From Dietzia sp032248695 (GTDB lineage Bacteria; Actinomycetota; Actinomycetes; Mycobacteriales; Mycobacteriaceae), in contig NZ_JAVHXC010000003.1 of NCBI RefSeq assembly GCF_032248695.1, forward strand, positions 310,001 to 374,000: a stretch of DNA of 64,000 nucleotides. The letters run 5' to 3'. The notes under the pieces are model-generated. The model was not told the origin of the DNA. It searched no databases and saw only the letters and a list, made by a program, of their open reading frames with translations. The position numbers were made by a program, and so were the translations under genes. Of this stretch, positions 43,025 through 52,683 are shown piece by piece (the stretch's first letter is position 1; every line of letters starts with the position of its first letter).

Positions 43025-43127
43025 CCGAAAATCCGCTACCCCGAGTAGGGATCCGCTACCCCTGTCGGCGTAGCGGATCCGGAGCGGGAGTAGCGGATTT
43101 CGGGCGCGGGGCTGAGCCGGAGTAGCG
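43025..43127. repeat. Nested GTAGCGGAT inverted repeats between convergent genes
   Basis: Outer arms CCGAAAATCCGCTACCCC (43025-43042) and GGAGTAGCGGATTTCGG (about 43087-43103) pair apart from one bulge and a mismatch. Inside, GGATCCGCTAC (43049-43059) pairs perfectly with GTAGCGGATCC (43070-43080). A further AGTAGCGGGT follows at about 43121. It lies between the CDGSH gene and the convergent diiron gene. A bidirectional terminator is likely, with repeat-family character. Confidence 0.7.
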
Positions 43128-43186
43128 GGTCTGGGCGCGGGCTGAGCGGGCCGCACCGGATGCCGCCGCCCGGTGCCGCGGGGGCG

Positions 43187-44203
43187 TCAGGGCAGGAGCG
43201 AGGACTCGCCGCGCTTCCACGCCGCGAGCATCTTCTCCGCCGCGAGCTCGTCGAGGTGGTCCAGCGCGCGCATGCCGAACACCACGTCGACGGCCAGCTC
43301 GGGCTCGCGGGCCACCAGGTCGCCCACGACGTCGTGGCGCATGACCTGCTCGTGCACGGCGTCGGCCTCCACGTGCTCGGCGTAGAAGTGCACGCACTCC
43401 TCGGGCGCGTCCATCCGACGCAGTCCGGCCACCAGCCGCGCCGAACCCGGCGACGAGGTGATCTCGATGGCGGCGAAGTGACCGATCGCGGCGCCCTTCA
43501 GCGACCGGTGCAGGCCGAACATCGACATGAGGTTGACCGTCGACAGCGTCTCCGCGGACACCCGGTCGATGTAGCCGAGGTACGAGGGGTCCAGGCCGGC
43601 CGCGCTCATGAGATCGGCCCACAGCTGCTGGTGCACGCGCTCCCCGCGCCCGCCGCCGAACTCGTCGAACTCCACCGCGACGAACGAGGCCTTGGCCTGG
43701 CCCTGCAACCGCGGGATCGCGAAAGCGTGCGGGTCGCCCTCCTTGAGGTGATACAGCGACCGGTGCGCGAAGTACTCGCGGATCTGGTCCCACGTGCCCT
43801 CGTCCTTGAAGTACCACGACGGCCCGGTTCCGCTCGTCGCCTCCACGGACAGCGCATCCATCTCGGCCACCGGGTCGTCCCCCGGCTCCACCGCGTCACG
43901 CAGGTATCGCAGGAACACCCGCTCCAGGTCGCGACGCAGGCGCAGGAGCTGCGGATCCCACTCGGCGTCCGGGTCCACGCCCTCGAACCCGCGGTAGTGC
44001 AACTCGTAGAGCGTGTAGAGGGTCAGCTGGAGGTCTCGCCCCAGGGCCTCGACGCCGTCCGGCACCTCCGGCAGCCCGTCCGTGCGCCCGGTGGCCAGCG
44101 CCTCGACCACGGCCTCCGAGAGCGGGCCGCAGGCGCGCGGCAGCGGCGGCGCGGTGGTCGGGGCAGCGGGTGCAGGGGCGAGGTCGGTGGGTGCGGCGGT
44201 CAT
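43187..44203 (-). CDS. Iron-containing redox enzyme family protein (haem-oxygenase-like diiron fold)
   Basis: 338 residues of the haem-oxygenase-like diiron oxidase/oxygenase superfamily. Helix motifs carrying the presumed iron ligands are visible: FVAVEFDEFGGGRGERVHQQ, GLHRSLKGAAIGHFAAIEIT and HFYAEHVEADAVHEQVMRHD. The N-terminal 30 residues are Ala/Pro-rich. It is convergent with the methyltransferase-CDGSH pair and 9 bp after the membrane-protein gene. The reaction is unknown; relatives oxidise or cleave small substrates with O2. Confidence 0.8.
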   Translation of the reverse strand: MTAAPTDLAPAPAAPTTAPPLPRACGPLSEAVVEALATGRTDGLPEVPDGVEALGRDLQLTLYTLYELHYRGFEGVDPDAEWDPQLLRLRRDLERVFLRYLRDAVEPGDDPVAEMDALSVEATSGTGPSWYFKDEGTWDQIREYFAHRSLYHLKEGDPHAFAIPRLQGQAKASFVAVEFDEFGGGRGERVHQQLWADLMSAAGLDPSYLGYIDRVSAETLSTVNLMSMFGLHRSLKGAAIGHFAAIEITSSPGSARLVAGLRRMDAPEECVHFYAEHVEADAVHEQVMRHDVVGDLVAREPELAVDVVFGMRALDHLDELAAEKMLAAWKRGESSLLP

Positions 44204-44212
44204 GACCCTTGT

Positions 44213-45424
44213 CTACCCTCTCGGCCGGTCATCCTCCACCGTGCCGGAGGCGCCGGCGGCGTCCCTCTCATCCGCCCCGGAGCCGCCGGAGGCGTCCCCC
44301 TCACCCGCCCCGGAGGTCTCCTCGGCCTCGTCGTGTTCCCGCTCGATCCGCTCGTGCTCCTGCTGCTCGTCGGAGTCACCCTCGCGGCTCTGGTAGCTGT
44401 CGAACATCTTCCGGCGTTCGTGCCAGCGCAGGCTATAGGTCGACTCGCGGACCACGTCCTCGTCGTCGAAGTTCGACCCCAGCGCCCCCGCGAACGCGCC
44501 GAGACAACTGGACAGCCACGCCAGATGGACGTAGTCGAGCAGCCGGACCGGCCGCTCCAGCTGGGTTTCGAGGTAGCCCGCGTCCATGACCAGGACCGCG
44601 AGCGCGAACATCGCCACCAACAGGCCGACGTACATGATCCCGACCCCCGCCCCCACGGTGAGCACCGTGGCGGCGTTGTCCATCCGCCGGTTGCCGGGGG
44701 TGAAACCGTCGTCCGAACGCGTCCATAGGCCGTTGCGCAGGATGAGCCACAACACCAGCGTGAGCACGCCCATCACGCTGATGAGCAGCAGCCGGAGGGG
44801 ATGCAGCGCCACCGCCAGCGAGGCGATGCTGCCGTAGAAGATGCCGAACGCGCCGGTCCCGGCACCCGCGGCCACCACGCCGGACAGCGCCGTCACCATG
44901 CGGGTGGGCCGGTTGTTGTGGACCATGCCAGCGAGCAGGCGGGCCCGGTTGACGACGCCTCGGCGGTGCGCAGGGGGGAGCTCGTCCGTCCCGGGGGTGC
45001 CGAGCCCGTCACGGTAGGCGCCCGCACGCACGAGTTGCAGGGCCAGCTCGCGGACCTTCGACCGCACGCGGAACACGCCGAGAACCGGCACGCACACCAG
45101 GGCGGCGGCCCTCGACCCGCTGACGTCGTACAGCACGGGAGCGCCGTCGGGGTGGGTCGCCAGGTCGGTCAGGTACAGCAGGAAGTCCCACCCGTGCTGC
45201 CGCAGCAGCCGCGGCGCGTGCTCGGTGAGACGGATCTCGCCCTCCGGTCCCAGCGGCAGGGTCTCCTGGTCGACCTCCACCCGCCACCGGCCGCCCAGCT
45301 CGCGCCCGAGGTCCTCGGCGAGGTCGTCCGCGATCGCCACGGCGATCCTGCGGGGCACACCGGGATCGGCCATGAGCCCGACGGTCGCGTACGTGTCGGC
45401 ATCGCTCGTCTTCTGCTCGTCCAC
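44213..45424 (-). CDS. Hypothetical multi-pass membrane protein
   Basis: 403 residues from a GTG at 45424 (start uncertain; the frame is open further up without features). The cytoplasmic N-half (about 1-170) includes RIAVAIADDLAEDLGRELGG and VLGVFRVRSKVRELALQLV. About five transmembrane helices follow (e.g. LLISVMGVLTLVLWLIL, AATVLTVGAGVGIMYVGLLV, HLAWLSSCLGAFAGALG). The C-terminal 80 residues are highly acidic. It is divergent from fdhA and directly upstream of the diiron-enzyme gene. No family is recognised. Confidence 0.7.
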   Translation of the reverse strand: MDEQKTSDADTYATVGLMADPGVPRRIAVAIADDLAEDLGRELGGRWRVEVDQETLPLGPEGEIRLTEHAPRLLRQHGWDFLLYLTDLATHPDGAPVLYDVSGSRAAALVCVPVLGVFRVRSKVRELALQLVRAGAYRDGLGTPGTDELPPAHRRGVVNRARLLAGMVHNNRPTRMVTALSGVVAAGAGTGAFGIFYGSIASLAVALHPLRLLLISVMGVLTLVLWLILRNGLWTRSDDGFTPGNRRMDNAATVLTVGAGVGIMYVGLLVAMFALAVLVMDAGYLETQLERPVRLLDYVHLAWLSSCLGAFAGALGSNFDDEDVVRESTYSLRWHERRKMFDSYQSREGDSDEQQEHERIEREHDEAEETSGAGEGDASGGSGADERDAAGASGTVEDDRPRG

Positions 45425-45569
45425 GCCACCATCATGCGGGTCCCGGGCGGTCCGGGGAGGGGCCGCGCGGCGGCGGGGGCGGTCCGGACGCGATCCGCCC
45501 GGTTCGGTTGCGGCCCCCGGTGAACTGGCGTTACATGGGGGCCGGACCCGAGGCGTACCGGAGGTGGCG

Positions 45570-48500
45570 ATGTCGGAGCAGCAGCCCGGCCCCGAGCGGC
45601 CGCAGGAGAGGCGTCCGCAACTGGCCCGTCGCGGCTCCCCGCGGAACTGGCCCGTCTGGCGCCAGTTCACGGGCGAGGACCTGCTCGGCCGGGGATCGGC
45701 CACCCGCTCCCGCCGCTCCCTGGAGATCACGCCCCGCACCACGACCGCCGACAAGGTGGTCAAGAGCGTCTGCCCGTTCTGCGCCGTCGGCTGCGCCCAG
45801 GACGTTTACGTCAAGGACGGGAAGGTCGTCCAGATCGAGGGCGACGAGCACAGCCCCGTTTCCCGCGGACGCCTGTGCCCCAAGGGGTCGGCGAGCAAGC
45901 AGCTCGTGACCAACCCCGAGCGGATCACCACGGTCCTGCACCGCAAGCCCTACGCCACCGAGTGGGAGGAACTGGACCTCGAGACGGCCATGGACATGGT
46001 CGCCGAGCGTGTCCTGGCCTCCCGCGAGGAGTTCTGGGAGGACACGGACTCCAACGGTGACCCGGTCCGGCGCACCCGCGGCCTCGCCAGCCTGGGCGGG
46101 GCGACGCTGGACAACGAAGAGAACTACCTCATGAAGAAGCTCTACACGGCGCTCGGCGCCATCGAGGTGGAGAACCAGGCGAGGATTTGACACTCCTCCA
46201 CCGTTCCCGGTCTGGGAACCTCATTCGGGCGTGGTGGTGCCACGAACTACCAGCAGGACCTGGCCAACGCTGACTGCATCGTCATCCAGGGCTCCAACAT
46301 GGCCGAGGCCCACCCGGTGGGCTTCCAGTGGGTCATGGAGGCCAAGCGTCGGGGCGCGACGATCATCCACGTCGACCCGCGGTTCACGCGGACGAGCGCG
46401 CTGGCCGACCTGCACGTCCCGATCCGGGCCGGCTCGGACATCGCGTTCCTCGGCGGGCTGATCAACCACGTGTTGACCACGGACTCGTACTTCCACGAGT
46501 ACGTCCGGGCCTACACCAACGCGTCCACGATCATCGGCGAGGAGTTCCTCGACACCGAGGACCTGGCGGGACTGTTCTCCGGGTTCGACCCCGAGGACCG
46601 GACCTACGACGTCGAGTCGTGGCAGTACGAGGGCCGCGCCAACGACATGCCGGACGAGAGCGGAGACCACGACGACGCCGACGACGAGCCCGCGGAGGTC
46701 CCCGGCGCCGCCGGTGCCCGCGCCTCGGCCACGACCACCGACCCGGACGTGGACGAGACCCTGCAGCACCCCCGGTGCGTGTTCCAGATTCTCAAGCGCC
46801 ACTTCAGCCGCTACACGCCGGAGATGGTGGAGCGGACCTGCGGCATCGCCACGGAGGACTTCCTCCGGGTCGCGAGGGCGCTGACGGAGAACTCGGGCCG
46901 GGAGCGCACGTCGGCGTTCTGCTACGCGGTCGGCTGGACCCAGCACACCGTGGGCGTGCAGTACATCCGCACCGCGGCGATCCTGCAGCTGCTGCTGGGC
47001 AACATCGGCCGGCCCGGCGGCGGGATCATGGCGCTGCGCGGGCACGCGAGCATCCAGGGTTCCACCGACATCCCCACCCTGTTCGACCTGCTGCCCGGCT
47101 ACCTGCCCACCCCGCAGGCGGACAGCCAGCAGGATCTGGACAGCTACATCGGCACCGACGACGAGGCGCAGGGCTTCTGGGGCAACATGCGCTCGTACAC
47201 GGTCAGTCTGCTCAAGGCGTGGTGGGGTGACGCCGCCACCGAGGACAACGACTTCGCGTACGGGTATCTGCCCAAGCTCACCGGCAAGGCCGACTCGACG
47301 GAGACCGTGCAGCGTCAGGTCAACGAGGGCGGGGGCGGGTACTTCCTCGTGGGCGAGAACCCGGCGGTGGGCACCGCGAACGGGCGGATGCAGCGCGCCG
47401 GCCTGGCCAATCTCGACTGGCTGGTGGTCCGCGACCTGGTGATGATCGAGTCCGCCGACTTCTGGAGGAACGGCCCGGAGATCGAGACGGGCGAGATGCG
47501 CCCGGAGGACATCGGGACGGAGGTGTTCTTCTTCCCGGCCGCCAACCACGTGGAGAAGAAGGGCACGTTCACCAACACCCAGCGTCTACTGCAGTGGCGG
47601 CACCAGGCCGTGGAACCGCCGGGGGACGCGCGCAGCGAACTGTGGTTCTACTACCACCTCGGGCGGCGCCTGAGGGAGAAGCTGGCCGACTCCACCGACC
47701 CGCGCGACCGGCCGCTGCTGGACCTGACGTGGGACTACCCCATGGAGCCGGGCACCGAGGACGAGCCCGACGCCGAGGCGGTGTTGGCCGAGATCAACGG
47801 CCGCGGCCCCGACGGCGAGCCGCTGTCGGCGTTCACGCAGCTCAAGCCCGACGGCTCGACCGCGTGTGGGTGCTGGATCTACTGCGGCGTCTACGCCGAC
47901 GGCGTGAACCAGGCCGCGCGGCGCAAGTCGCGGCACGAGCAGGGCCCCGTCGCCCCGGAGTGGGGATGGGCGTGGCCGGCCAACCGGCGCGTCCTCTACA
48001 ACCGTGCCTCCGCGGATCCGCAGGGCCGGCCGTGGAGCGAGCGCAAGGCGTTGATCCGCTGGGATCCCGAGGCGGACGACGGCGCCGGCCGGTGGGTGGG
48101 TGACGACGTGCCGGACTTCGAGGCCGGCAAGTCCCCCGACTACGTCCCGCCCGAGGGCGCGGTGGGCCCGGACGCCATCGGCGGCGCGCAGCCGTTCATC
48201 ATGCAGGACGACGGCGTGGGGTGGCTCTACGCCCCGCGCGGGCTGGCCGACGGCCCGCTGCCCGCGCACTACGAGCCGCCGGAGTCGCCCGTGGCCAACC
48301 CGATCTACCCGGACCGGGACGCCAACCCGGCCCGCTCGATCCGCCCGGGCAGGTACAACGAGACCCAGCCGGGTCACGGCGACCCGGGCACGGACGTCTT
48401 CCCGTTCGTGTTCACCACCTACCGCCTGACCGAGCACCACACGGCGGGGGCCATGAGCCGGACCCTTCCGTACCTGTCCGAGCTGCAGCCGGAGTTCTTC

Positions 48501-48875
48501 TGCGAGGTCTCGCCGGAACTCGCGGCCGAGCGGGGCCTGGTCAACGGCGGCTGGGCCACGATCGTCACCGCCCGCTCGGCGGTCGAGGCGCGGGTGCTGG
48601 TGACCCGTCGGATGACGCCGCTGCAGGTCGACGGCCGTACGTTGCACCAGATCGGGCTGCCGTACCACTGGGGCGGCAACGGGGTGAGCATCGGCGACCC
48701 CGCCAACGACCTGCTGCCGCAGCAGCTCGACCCCAACGTGTCCATCCCCGCGACCAAGGCGACGAGCTGTGACATCGTCGCGGGACGTCGCCCGCGCGGC
48801 CCGGCACTGCTCGGGTTCGTCGAGGAGTACCGTCGCCGGGCCGGCGTGCCCACCGAACCGGGAACGGAGAGCTAG
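45570..48875 (+). CDS. Formate dehydrogenase alpha subunit, selenocysteine-containing (in-frame UGA at 46188)
   Basis: A molybdenum/tungsten bis-MGD oxidoreductase that converts formate to CO2. The full reading frame is 1101 residues if TGA 46188-46190 is read as Sec207, in NQARI-U-HSSTVPGLGTSF. That is the classic FDH site, where this residue binds the metal and the next His is catalytic. A 4Fe-4S ligand set is at C68, C71, C75 and C103. Without recoding, the protein would stop at 206 residues before the active site. ATG 45570 has GGAGGTGG. RRSLEIT near the N-terminus is not followed by a hydrophobic stretch, so no Tat signal is evident and the enzyme may face the cytoplasm. The Fe-S and NrfD subunits and sel genes follow. 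Confidence 0.95.
46188..46219 (+). promoter_or_regulatory. Bacterial SECIS element (UGA plus hairpin)
   Basis: TGA (46188-46190) is followed, after exactly 18 nt, by the loop GGTCT (46209-46213), held by the perfect 6-bp stem GTTCCC/GGGAAC (46203-46208 and 46214-46219). E. coli fdhF has the same GGUCU apical loop at the same distance from its UGA. By established knowledge, SelB binds this loop to deliver Sec-tRNA. The stem has no clear bulged U as in fdhF. Confidence 0.92.
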
Positions 48876-48879
48876 AGCC

Positions 48880-49845
48880 ATGTCCGCCTTCCTGTCCGAC
48901 CTCGGACGGTCCTTCTTCGGTGACATCGACCCGGCGGAGGACAACGGGTACACCGACCCGCCGCCGCGCAAGGGCTTCTTCACCGACACGAGCGTGTGTA
49001 TCGGCTGCAAGGCCTGTGAGGTGGCGTGCAAGGAGTGGAACCTCATCCCCGAGGACGGCATCGAGCTGTCGGGGATGAGTTACGACAACACGCAGGCGCT
49101 GGGGGCGTCGACGTGGCGGCACGTCGCGTTCATCGAGCAGGAGGTGCCCGCGCGCGTGGCGGCCGCGTCCGTCGCGCCGGCGCCGAGCGCGCCGGTGGAC
49201 CTGGGCATGCCGGCGCCGACCCTGCCGGGCGAGGCCCCGGGCGCCGCCGAGCCCACGGATTTCCGCTGGCTCATGGAGTCGGACGTGTGCAAGCACTGCA
49301 CCCACGCGGCGTGCGTGGACGTGTGCCCGACCGGCGCGCTCATGCACACCGAGTTCGGCACGGTCGTGGTGCAGAGCGACATCTGCAACGGCTGCGGGTA
49401 CTGCGTGTCGGCGTGCCCGTACGGCGTGATCGAGCGTCGCTCGGGGCCGGCGGGCGACCCGGCGGTGGGCATCGCGCAGAAGTGCACCCTCTGCTACGAC
49501 CGGCTCACCGAGGGGCAGACCCCGGCGTGCGCGAAGGCGTGCCCCACCGAGTCGATCCAGTTCGGTGACCTCGACGAGCTGCGGGAGCGGGCGGCGGGGC
49601 GCCTGGACCAGCTGGTCGAGGCCGGCGAACCGAACGCGCAGTTGTACGGCCACGATTCGCGTAACGGCGTGGGTGGGACCGGTGCGTTCTTCCTCCTGCT
49701 CGACGACCCCGAGGTGTACGGGCTGCCGCCGGATCCGGTGGTGACGACGCGTCACGTGGGCGCGATGTGGCGCCAGGCCGCGCTCGCCGCGGTGACCCTG
49801 CTCGGCGGGGCCGTGGCGGCGTTCGCCGCGGGGGGACGGTCCTGA
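48880..49845 (+). CDS. Formate dehydrogenase iron-sulfur (beta) subunit
   Basis: A 321-residue electron-transfer subunit with four 4Fe-4S motifs: CIGCKACEVACKEWN, CKHCTHAACVDVCPTGAL, CNGCGYCVSACPYG and CTLCYDRL...CAKACPTESI. An Ala/Pro-rich insert of about 35 residues (AARVA...PGAAEP) separates the first two. A C-terminal hydrophobic helix (AALAAVTLLGGAVAAFAAGG) anchors it in the membrane, as in FDH-N type beta subunits. It starts 4 bp after fdhA and overlaps the NrfD-type gene (ATGA). Confidence 0.93.
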   Translation: MSAFLSDLGRSFFGDIDPAEDNGYTDPPPRKGFFTDTSVCIGCKACEVACKEWNLIPEDGIELSGMSYDNTQALGASTWRHVAFIEQEVPARVAAASVAPAPSAPVDLGMPAPTLPGEAPGAAEPTDFRWLMESDVCKHCTHAACVDVCPTGALMHTEFGTVVVQSDICNGCGYCVSACPYGVIERRSGPAGDPAVGIAQKCTLCYDRLTEGQTPACAKACPTESIQFGDLDELRERAAGRLDQLVEAGEPNAQLYGHDSRNGVGGTGAFFLLLDDPEVYGLPPDPVVTTRHVGAMWRQAALAAVTLLGGAVAAFAAGGRS

Positions 49846-50909
49846 TGGGCGACGACGACAAGGCGGGCATTCCCGGCGGCCCGGGGCAGACCACCCGGAC
49901 CCGCCGAAAGGGCCGGGGCGGCCGCGAGCAGGCCATGGTGCCCCCCGCGGAGTTCCGCTCCTACTACGGCAAGCCGATCGTCAAGGCTCCCCCGTGGAAG
50001 TACGACATCGCGGCGTATCTCTTCCTCGGCGGGTTGGCCGGTGGCTCGTCGCTCCTCGCGGCCGGTGCGGACCTGGCCGGGTTGCCGAACCAGCGTCGCT
50101 CGGCGCGGATCGTCGCGCTCGGCGGGATCACCGGCAGCTTGTATTACCTGGTCCACGACCTGGGGCGCCCGGAGCGGTTCCACCACATGCTGCGGGTGCT
50201 CAAGCTCACCTCGCCGATGAGCGTGGGCACGTGGATCCTCTCGGCGTACGGGCCGTTCGCCGGGCTGGCGCTGGGTCAGGAGATCGTGCCGCTGCTGCCC
50301 GAGAGGCTCGCCCGGCGTCTGCCCACCGAGCTCATCACCCGCGCGTCGCGGCCGGCCGGCATCGTCGCGGCGCTCGTGGCCCCGGCGGTCGCGTCGTACA
50401 CGGCGGTGTTGCTCACCGACACGTCCCTGCCGAGCTGGAGCGCGGCGCGCCGCGAGCTGCCGTTCGTCTTCGTCGGCAGTGCCGCGGCCGCGTCCGGCGG
50501 GGTGGGCCTGCTGCTCAACCCGCTGGAGGAGACCGGTCCCGCGCGTCGGCTGGCGGTGGGCGGCGCCGCTCTCGAACTGACCGCCGACCAGATCATGCAG
50601 CGGTCGATGGGCATCACCGCCGAGCCCCTGCACGAGGGCCGGGCCGGGAAATACCACCGGGCGGCGCAGATTCTCACCGGCGCCGGCGCGGTGGGCGCGG
50701 TCCTCGGGCGGCGCAGTCGGCTGCTGTCCGCGGTGTCGGGGCTGGCGATGGCGGCCGGGTCGGCGTGCACGCGGTGGGCGGTGTTCCACGCGGGCATGGC
50801 CTCGGCGGAGGACCCGAAGTACGTGGTGGTCCCCCAGCGCGAGCGCCGCGATGCCCGCGGTGGCGGCGAGGCCTACGCGGAGCAGGTGGGCGACGACCGG
50901 GCCCGCTGA
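49845..50909 (+). CDS. NrfD/PsrC-type membrane subunit of formate dehydrogenase
   Basis: A 354-residue quinone-reactive membrane anchor with about eight to nine transmembrane helices. WKYDIAAYLFLGGLAGGSSL and YLVHDLGRPERFHHMLRVLK are NrfD-family hallmarks, and SPMSVGTWILSAYG also fits. It replaces the cytochrome b gamma subunit of FDH-N, so electrons probably go from formate to menaquinone. ATG 49845 overlaps the beta-subunit stop. It ends only 10 bp from the convergent selB stop. Confidence 0.9.
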   Translation: MGDDDKAGIPGGPGQTTRTRRKGRGGREQAMVPPAEFRSYYGKPIVKAPPWKYDIAAYLFLGGLAGGSSLLAAGADLAGLPNQRRSARIVALGGITGSLYYLVHDLGRPERFHHMLRVLKLTSPMSVGTWILSAYGPFAGLALGQEIVPLLPERLARRLPTELITRASRPAGIVAALVAPAVASYTAVLLTDTSLPSWSAARRELPFVFVGSAAAASGGVGLLLNPLEETGPARRLAVGGAALELTADQIMQRSMGITAEPLHEGRAGKYHRAAQILTGAGAVGAVLGRRSRLLSAVSGLAMAAGSACTRWAVFHAGMASAEDPKYVVVPQRERRDARGGGEAYAEQVGDDRAR

Positions 50910-50919
50910 CGGCGCCCGG

Positions 50920-52683
50920 TCAGAGCACCACGTGGCCGTCGTCGCCCTCGCGGCGGGTGAGCCCGCGCGCGGCGAGCGCCTCGAGCAGCGGCATCACCAC
51001 GCGCCGCGAGGAGTCCAGGTGTGTCCGGGCCGTGCTCGGGGTGAACGGCTGTGGTAGCTGACGGAGCCGGCGCACCGCCTCGTCATAGACGTCCGGGCCC
51101 AGCCACACCCCGGACCCCAGTCCGGTGAGCAGTCCGGCGCGCTCGCACGCGGCCAGCTCGCGCGGCCCGAGGCCCAGCTCGGCGAGCTCGTCAGCGGTGG
51201 GTGCGTCGAACGGGGCGCCCCGCAGCCGCTCGGCCACCTGCTCCGCGGAGGCCCGGACGCGTTCGGGCAGCGTGGACCCGCCCCCGGCCGTCACCCGCCC
51301 GCCCTCTGCTCGCAGCGACGCGGCCGCGGGCTGCGCGAGTACCGCCTCCAACAGTGCGGCGTCCGGCAGGTCGAGGGCGCGACGCGCGGCCTCCGTGGGC
51401 AGCCCGGGCTCGAGGGGGTCGTCGCGGTCGTGCCCGCGGACGGCCTCGACCAGGCGTCCGGCCAGCGCGGCCGCCCACTCCGGGTCGATGAGCCACCCGC
51501 GGTATGCCTCGCGGGCCGGTGGCTCGGCGATGCCCCACGCCCGCAGGTCGTCGACGTGCGCGACACGGCGGCGACGCAGCTCCGACTCCACCTCCGGCGA
51601 CTCGGGCACCTGCGCGAGCTCGTCCGCCCGCCGGCGGGCCGCCCCGCGGCGACGCAACTCCGGTGGCGCGGGGTCCAGGACGACGGCGCCCGAGGGGATC
51701 CGGTCCGCGCCCGGTTCGCGCAGGATCAGGCGGTCTCCGATCCGCATCGGCAGCGGTGCGGAGAGCGTCAACCGCGCGTGGCGCTCGTCGAGGGGCCGGA
51801 CGCGTGCGGCCACCGCGGCGGAGCCGAGATGCACCATGATCTGCTCGGGCAGAGCATCGGTCCGCCCGTCGACCCGCACGTCGACGGTGTCGACCGCCCG
51901 CCAGCGGCCCGGCGCGACCAGGGTGCTGCCCCGCGGGACGTCGTCGGCGGCGACCCCGCGGAGGTTCACGGCCACTCGCGCCACCGCGGTCACCTCGTCC
52001 CGCGTGTGCCCGAGCGACTGCAGGCCACGCACGGTGACGCGCGGGCCCGACGGCCCGAGCTCGAGTGGGTCGCCCACGCGGATCGTGCCGGCGGGCAGGG
52101 TCCCGGTGACGACCGTGCCGGCGCCGCCGATCGTGAACGAGCGGTCCACCCACAGGCGCACGTCGGCGTCGGGGTCGGGCCGGGGCAGGAGCGAGCCGAG
52201 CTCGGCCAGCTCGGCGCGCAACCGGTCCATGCCCTCGCCCGTGACTGCGGAGACGCACACGGCCGGGATGGCGGCGAGCGGGGTCCCGGCGAGCGCCTCC
52301 CGGGCCTCCGCCAACGCGAGCTCCGGCTCCAGCAGGTCACTGCGGGTGATCACCAGGATCCCGTGCTGCACCCGCAGGGCCGCGAGCGCGTCGAGGTGCT
52401 CGGCGGACTGCGGCATCCAGCCGTCGTCGGCCGCCACGACGAACATCACCGCCGGCACCGGCCCCACCCCGGCGAGCATGTTCGGCACGAACCGCCGGTG
52501 CCCGGGTACGTCGACAAACGCGACGGTCCGGCCGTCGTCGAGGGTGGTCGAGGCGTAGCCGAGGTCGATCGTCAGCCCCCGGCGCCGTTCCTCCTCCCAC
52601 CGGTCGGGCTCCTCGCCAGTGAGCGCGCGGACGAGCGTCGACTTACCGTGATCGACGTGCCCGGCGGTGGCCACGACGAACAT
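50920..52683 (-). CDS. selB: Selenocysteine-specific elongation factor
   Basis: A GTPase that carries Sec-tRNA to UGA codons marked by a SECIS element. The 587 residues have EF-Tu-like domains I-III: G1 GHVDHGKST (8-16), G2 region RGLTIDLGYA and G3 DVPGHRRF. A C-terminal set of winged-helix domains (about 375-587) binds the SECIS RNA. ATG 52683 shares one base with the selA stop (TGATG). The Sec operon order on this strand is tRNA-Sec, selA, selB. Confidence 0.96.
   Translation of the reverse strand: MFVVATAGHVDHGKSTLVRALTGEEPDRWEEERRRGLTIDLGYASTTLDDGRTVAFVDVPGHRRFVPNMLAGVGPVPAVMFVVAADDGWMPQSAEHLDALAALRVQHGILVITRSDLLEPELALAEAREALAGTPLAAIPAVCVSAVTGEGMDRLRAELAELGSLLPRPDPDADVRLWVDRSFTIGGAGTVVTGTLPAGTIRVGDPLELGPSGPRVTVRGLQSLGHTRDEVTAVARVAVNLRGVAADDVPRGSTLVAPGRWRAVDTVDVRVDGRTDALPEQIMVHLGSAAVAARVRPLDERHARLTLSAPLPMRIGDRLILREPGADRIPSGAVVLDPAPPELRRRGAARRRADELAQVPESPEVESELRRRRVAHVDDLRAWGIAEPPAREAYRGWLIDPEWAAALAGRLVEAVRGHDRDDPLEPGLPTEAARRALDLPDAALLEAVLAQPAAASLRAEGGRVTAGGGSTLPERVRASAEQVAERLRGAPFDAPTADELAELGLGPRELAACERAGLLTGLGSGVWLGPDVYDEAVRRLRQLPQPFTPSTARTHLDSSRRVVMPLLEALAARGLTRREGDDGHVVL

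Noticed and set aside
46188..46190. Apparent nonsense mutation or split fdhA gene
   Set aside because: The frame continues without shift after TGA with perfect FDH homology. The UGA sits at the known Sec position, a SECIS follows, and all sel genes are nearby. It is recoding, not a pseudogene.
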